NCBI RefSeq assembly: GCF_038502225.1
Contig: NC_091292.1
Span: 47,953,928-48,017,927 of the forward strand
Length of the DNA: 64,000 nt
From: Cherax quadricarinatus
Lineage: Eukaryota > Arthropoda > Malacostraca > Decapoda > Parastacidae
Reading direction: 5' to 3'
The notes under the pieces were generated by a model. The model had not been told where the DNA came from. It worked only from the letters and a program-made list of their open reading frames with translations, and did no database searches. The position numbers and the translations under genes were made by a program. Positions 59,405-64,000 of this stretch are shown here, piece after piece; position 1 is the first letter of the stretch; the number at the start of each line of letters is the position of its first letter.

Positions 59405-60362
59405 TAGGTCAGTTGATCTTATTACCTGGACAGTGTTAACTTGATTACACTAAGGACTAGTGTTATCATTACCTGCACACGCTCAATGTTGTTAATACTT
59501 GATTACACTCAGGACCAGTGTTATCATTACTTGCCCACGCTCACTGTTGTTATTACTTGATTACACTCAGGACCAGTGTTATCATTACCTGCCCACGCTC
59601 ACTGTTGTTATTACTTGATTACACTCAGGACCAGTGTTATCATTACCTGCCCACGCTCACTGTTGTTATTACTTGATTACACTCAGGACCAGTGTTATCA
59701 TTACCTGCCCACGCTCACTGTTGTTATTACTTGATTACACTCAGGACCAGTGTTATCATTACCTGCCCACGCTCACTGTTGTTATTACCTGATTACACTC
59801 AGGACCAGTGTTATCATTACCTGCCCATGCTCACTGTTGTTATTACTTGATTACACTCAGGACTAGTGTTATCATTACCTGCCCACGCTCACTGTTGTTA
59901 TTACTTGCTTACACTCAGAACCAGTGTTATCATTACCTGCCCACGCTCACTGTTGTTATTACTTGATTACACTCAGAACCAGTGTTATCATTACCTGCCC
60001 ACGCTCACTGTTGTTATTACTTGATTACACTCAGGACCAGTGTTATCATTACCTGCCCACGCTTACTGTTGTTATTACTTGATTACACTCAGGATTAGTG
60101 TTATCATTACCTGCCCACGCTCACTGTTGTTTTTACTTGATTACACTCATGACCAGTGTTATCATTATCTGTCCACGCTCAGTGTTGTTATAACTTGATT
60201 ACACTCAGGACCAGTGTTATCATTATATGTCCTCACTCACTGTTGTTATAACTTGATTACAATCAGGACCAGTGTTATCATTACCAGTCCACGGTCACTG
60301 TTGTTATTACTTGATTACACTCAGGACCAGTGTTATCATTACCTGTCCTTACTCAGTGTTGT
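59405..60362. repeat. Minisatellite, 58 bp unit, about 16 copies
   Basis: The unit starts CCAGTGTTATCATTACCTGC, then CCACGCTCACTGTTGTTATT and ACTTGATTACACTCAGGA. Central copies are nearly identical; the first and last copies differ by several bases, as expected for slippage or unequal exchange. It lies in the A2M intron after the thioester exon. Confidence 0.95.
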
Positions 60363-61300
60363 GGAGATATTTTGAATCCCCATATGTCTGTATTTTCTAA
60401 ACATTTGGGAGGACCTCTCTTCCTTGTCTTGTGTGTGTGTGTGTGACTATTAGCACCCTCCCTGCCAAGTGGGGAAAACAATGGGTTAATAACTAACGTC
60501 ACCGCTAGAGACGCGAGTTTCACGCCGATGTGTTATTTTTATACTTGTCTTGCAATGACAGTGGTAATATTTGAAAATGAAACCATATTGTCTCTAAATC
60601 TCTGAACCCTGTGCTTTATGAACATCATAGTTACTATTGTTCTGACGTCCCAGAGGTCTCAGGGTCTCAGAGCCGGCACTTGCGCCAGGCTGTTTTTATA
60701 AGCCTGGCGCCAGCAGTCTTCGGTTTAGCACCTAACAAGACACACATCACAATGTGTATCTTTCATGACGCGAGCACCAAGAGGCAGGTGTAATAACTGC
60801 CGGTATCTCTAATTTGATGGTGACTCTATAACGTTTGTTAAGTGATATGTGTTATTAGTGAACTTCCTGGATTTTAGGCGGAATCCACAATCTTGATTTA
60901 GAGAGCATTTTCTGTGTAAGTGCTGACTGTCAATTATAGTGATTTAATGATATTTCGATATTGTAACAGCTCATCATTTAGATGAATGCCTGACGTCTAC
61001 ATACGTCTGAGACACCAAGTCCCCATACAGACTTACAATGGTATGGAAGTCCATCTTTACCCCACCTTGTTCATCATTTAGATGAAAATCCTTATTTTGG
61101 GGCAAAACAGGTATAGATTTAATCGGAATACAGCGATATTGGTAAAAGGCTACTGGATATCAATTCCAAATTTGTCAAGTGTCATATCCGCACGCCCTGC
61201 TTGCACCCTCAGACCTTTACAAGTTTCTCTTCGCCTGGTAATTAACTAGGAACCAGGTGTCAACAAGGCCATCAAACTGGCAGGTATATAACTAGGTGTA
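60363..61300. other. Unassigned interval with a strong hairpin
   Basis: No gene supported. At 60682-60710, GCGCCAGGCT-gtttttata-AGCCTGGCGC is a perfect 10-base inverted repeat whose loop has TTTTTATA. It could be a promoter-like part of an unrecognised retroelement. The word TCATCATTTAGATGAA occurs twice, near 60969 and 61070, as direct repeats about 100 bases apart. Confidence 0.5.
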
Positions 61301-61314
61301 AAACATTATCTGTC

Positions 61315-61385
61315 AGTCCACAGCAGGAAACGAACCTGCACACTGTATCAGTGTACAGAGTGTTTTCGCCACTAAGCCAGTTCTC
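61315..61385 (-). mobile_element. tRNA-like SINE unit (SINE3), copy 1
   Basis: Reading minus, a B-box-like GCAGGTTCGTTTCCTGCTGT lies downstream of an A-box-like CTTAGTGGC. Related units are at 61561-61625 (minus) and 61687-61751 (plus). It is not a functional tRNA: the acceptor stem does not close. Confidence 0.6.
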
Positions 61386-61560
61386 AGATAAGTATAGGCA
61401 CCTAGCCGAAGCCACACGGTCACTCCTGCCCCCTGAGACAGCAGGCTAGTGATACATTATATCATCAAATCCTGCCACATTCAGCGAACGCTTAAAGAGA
61501 TATTAAAATACTTAAGAATTCGCAAACGGGCGAAATTATTTACAAGCATTATCTTTCAGT

Positions 61561-61625
61561 CCACAGCAGGATTCGAATCTGCACACTCTGTATCAAAGTA
61601 CACAGTACTTTACCCATTCAGCCAG
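61561..61625 (-). mobile_element. tRNA-like SINE unit (SINE3), copy 2
   Basis: Minus-strand GGCTGAATGGGTAAAGTACT, then GCAGATTCGAATCCTGCTGT, whose GATTCGAATCC is close to the pol III B box. Same unit as copy 1 in the same orientation, about 245 bases away. Confidence 0.65.
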
Positions 61626-61686
61626 AGAGACACCAGGATAGTGTAACCGTTTAACTTCAGCTGGGCGCCCATACTTATCTGGGATT

Positions 61687-61751
61687 TGCCTGAGTGGCTA
61701 AAGAACTATGTAGTATAATACAGAGTGTGCTGGTTCGAATCCTGCTGTGAA
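61687..61751 (+). mobile_element. tRNA-like SINE unit (SINE3), copy 3, opposite orientation
   Basis: TGCCTGAGTGGCTAAAGAAC is A-box-like, and TGCTGGTTCGAATCCTGCTG is B-box plus T-arm. Together with copy 2 it forms an inverted pair about 60 bases apart. Confidence 0.65.
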
Positions 61752-62113
61752 TCTAGAGATAATGTTTGTAGATAATTTCGCCAGTTTGCGAACTGTTAAG
61801 CATAATTAGGTTTATGTCGTACAGTCACCTGGGGAGGGAGTGTTCACCTGATGCCTGACAAAGCTTGTACAGTGGCTGGCGGGTAAAGTCTTCCACAGTT
61901 ATGGTCCTCTTTTGAATCAGATGTTGTTTCCGAAAACGAGTGTGGTTCCATGAACCAGCTGTGGTTCAGTGAACCAATTGAGTTTTCTTGGATCAGTTTG
62001 CTTTCATGAGCTGTGGTTCCATAAGCAAGTAAACAGTGAATATCAGTGATAATGAGTGAAAGAGTGCCTTAATTGTGTAAATTAGATGGTCCATCAGAAT
62101 TAAGTTAGGCGTG
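61752..62113. other. Spacer, nothing recognised
   Basis: Contains short direct repeats of GGTTCCATGAACCAGCTGTG / GGTTCAGTGAACCAATTGAG near 61945-61980, small palindromic words (GGTTCA..TGAACC). No gene. Confidence 0.5.
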
Positions 62114-62405
62114 TCTGTTGTCTGGTGGCAAAAGCTCTCTCGTCACACGATGAGGGTCCAGGTTCAATTCTCGGCGAAGAGTTGTAAACATTGGACGTGT
62201 TTCCTTACACCGGTTGTCTATGTTCACCCATGAGTGATAGTCAACTGGTGTGGGTCGCATCCTGGGACAAAATTGACCTAATTTGCCAGAAATGCTCAGC
62301 ATAACAAGCTGCTTTCTATATAGAAATATGTCACTGATGTCAGCTAGGCATGTGTACATTGTACATATACTTGTAGTAAATAAAGATATTATATTATTAT
62401 TATAT
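62114..62405 (+). mobile_element. tRNA-derived SINE (SINE2), second copy
   Basis: The head CTGGTGGCAAAAGCTCTCTC, GTCACACGATGAGGGTCCAG and GTTCAATTCTCGGCG is decayed relative to 54863. The body is shared (ACATTGGACGTGTTTCCTTA, GGTGTGGGTCGCATCCTGGG, CTTGTAGTAAATAAAGATAT) and ends in an ATTATTAT tail. Confidence 0.85.
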
Positions 62406-62504
62406 TATCTTTGTGGAGGTAAACACAAGTTTAAATTTTCCGTTGTCTATTTTTCCACTGTCGTAAGCATTCTACACAGGTTTTGCAAACCATATGGGGA
62501 TTCC

Positions 62505-64000
62505 ATAACTTCGAACTGTTGCATAAAAACGGGTATTAAGTCTGAAGTAACACATACAGAGCCTGTTTGGATAGAATTTTCAGAGGGGCATGAAAAATTG
62601 ATTTTAGGTGTGATATACCGTCCCCCAAAATTAAGTAGAGACCAAGGAGACTACTACGGGAGGAAATTGTTAGGGCCACAAGACACGATAATGTAGTAAT
62701 TCTAGGAGACTTTAGCTTTAGTCACACTGATTGGAATTTCTTGACTGGGAATTTAGAATCATACGACTTCTTAAAAGTAGTTCAGGATTGTTTTTTGAAG
62801 CAGTTTGTGACAGAACCTACAAGGGGTAATAACCTGCTTGACTTAGTTCTGGCAAACAATGAATCCCTTGTTAATAATTTAGAAATTTCAGAGGAACTCG
62901 GTGCTAGCGACCACAAATCAATTACATTTAGCATTGAATGGAAGTACGATAGTAGGGATAACTCAGTAACAGTCCCAGATTTTCGCTTAGCAGATTATGA
63001 TGGGCTTAGAGAACACTTATCATCTGTTGACTGGGGTAACGAAGAGAGCTATCAATATGACAGTTTTCTGAACACTATACATGCTGCTCAAAGAACGTTT
63101 ATCCCATATAAAGAAATTAGATCAAATAGAAATGACCCAAAATGGATGAATAATAGGCTGAAATATCTACTAGGGCATAAGAAAGGAATTTATAGGCGTA
63201 TGAAAAGAGGTGAGGGTCATCTTATGAATCAGTATATTGACATTAAGAGGGACATTAAAAAGGGGATAACAAAAGCTAAAAGGGACTATGAAATTAAAGT
63301 TGCTAGGGATTCTAAAACTAACCCAAAAAGTTTCTTCTATGTCTATAGAACAAAAGTTAGAGATAAGATAGGTCCCCTTAAAAATAACTATGGGCACCTT
63401 ACTGACAAAGAGAATGAAATGTGCTCGATTTTAAATAATTATTTTCTCTCGGTTTTTACACAGGAAGACACTAACAATATTCCAGTAATTAATTTTTATA
63501 GTGGGCTAGAAGAAGATAAATTATGTAACATCACAGTCACTAGTGAAATGGTTGTGAAGCAGATAGACAGACTGAAGCAAAATAAGTCGCCGGGTCCTGA
63601 TGAGGTTTTTTCAAGGGTTCTAAAGGAATGCAAAATGGAAGTCTGTGAACCATTAACTAATATTTTTAATTTATCTCTTCAAACAGGTGTAGTGTCTGAT
63701 ATGTGGAAGATAGCTAATGTAATTCCTATTTTTAAAACAGGGGACAAGTCGTTACCGTCAAATTACCGCCCAATAAGCCTGACCTAAATTGTAGGCAAAT
63801 TTCTAGAATCAATTATAGCTGAGATTATAAGAAGCCATCTCGATAAGCATAGCTTGATTAATAATACTCAGCATGGATTCACAAGAGGCCGGTCTTGTCT
63901 AACTAATTTATTAACTTTCTTCAGTAAAGCTTTTGAGGCTGTTGACCACGATAAAGAATTTGATATTATTTACTTAGATTTTAGTAAGGCTTTTGATAGA
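62505..64000 (+). pseudogene. CR1-like LINE, endonuclease and RT, running off the window
   Basis: Plus-strand frames: CIKTGIKSEVTHTEPVWIEF, KLILGVIYRPPKLSRDQGDY, then after a frameshift near 62665 ILGDFSFSHTDW, NNLLDLVLANNESLVNNLEI, GASDHKSITFSIEW, NDPKWMNNRLKYLLGHKKGI (endonuclease and linker). RT follows: DRLKQNKSPGPDEVFSRVLK, SNYRPISLT, and, after one stop (TAA where the relative at position 416 has a Ser codon), IVGKFLESIIAEIIRSHL, DTQHGF-like QHGFTRGRSCL and YLDFSKAFDR at the last bases. It is 5'-truncated within the endonuclease. Only a frameshift and one nonsense change separate it from an open frame. It is the only CR1-like copy in sense with the A2M gene. Confidence 0.88.

Noticed and set aside
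58990..64000. Next A2M exon (should start by completing a Gly codon, then TED sequence)
   Set aside because: I looked for a frame continuing the thioester domain with a proper acceptor and found none. It probably lies beyond the window.

Overview
This is nuclear DNA from an animal, most likely a decapod crustacean and perhaps a crayfish. The evidence is spliced exons with GT/AG borders, long (TA)n, (TG)n and trinucleotide microsatellites, many LINE families, tRNA-derived SINEs, and a 100-base assembly gap (15587-15686). The organism call rests on recognising the repeat families and the host protein from general knowledge, not on a search.

The only host gene I can support is on the + strand: six consecutive internal exons of an alpha-2-macroglobulin-type, thioester-containing protease inhibitor at 13633-13846, 30704-30932, 31825-32048, 32477-32559, 50847-50968 and 58839-58989. 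All five junctions keep reading phase. Together they encode about 341 residues, from the bait region through the PETW-type motif to the GCGEQNM thioester site. The first exons and the last third of the protein lie outside the window. About 1 kb of coding sequence is spread over 45 kb, and the rest of that interval is intron filled with mobile DNA.

Layout. 1-2262: CR1-like LINE pieces (- strand), with an ORF1 that carries an SGNH esterase-like domain. 2262-3182: fold-back repeat and a truncated RTE. 3537-6590: LINE with an intact 928-codon ORF, an FLDD reverse transcriptase and a restriction-like endonuclease (- strand). 7612-10912: nearly complete RTE LINE with an intact 968-codon ORF (+ strand). 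10997-13255: decayed RTE (- strand), split by a Tc1/mariner-type MITE. 13633: first A2M exon. 14623-15586: TA tracts with a terminal-inverted-repeat element. 15687-29275: head-to-tail row of - strand LINEs, joined mostly at (TG)n tracts, including one with CCCH zinc fingers in ORF1. 30704-32559: three A2M exons. 32669-42355: 9.7 kb satellite of a 35 bp monomer with a 3.84 kb higher-order repeat, starting about 110 bp after an exon. 42356-50496: CR1, fold-back, RTE, MITE and Penelope-like remains. 50847: A2M exon. 53428-58633: Ty3/gypsy-type LTR element with a GATAC target duplication and a rearranged pol. 58839: thioester exon. 59405-60362: 58 bp minisatellite. 61315-62405: tRNA-like SINEs. 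62505-64000: CR1 copy (+ strand), running off the window.

No CRISPR array, operon or prokaryotic-style system is present. The points of most interest are the A2M gene structure under heavy repeat load, the intronic satellite, the unusual LINE architectures (SGNH ORF1, CCCH ORF1, FLDD/RLE), the elements that sit in TA tracts, the fold-back family and the scrambled LTR element.
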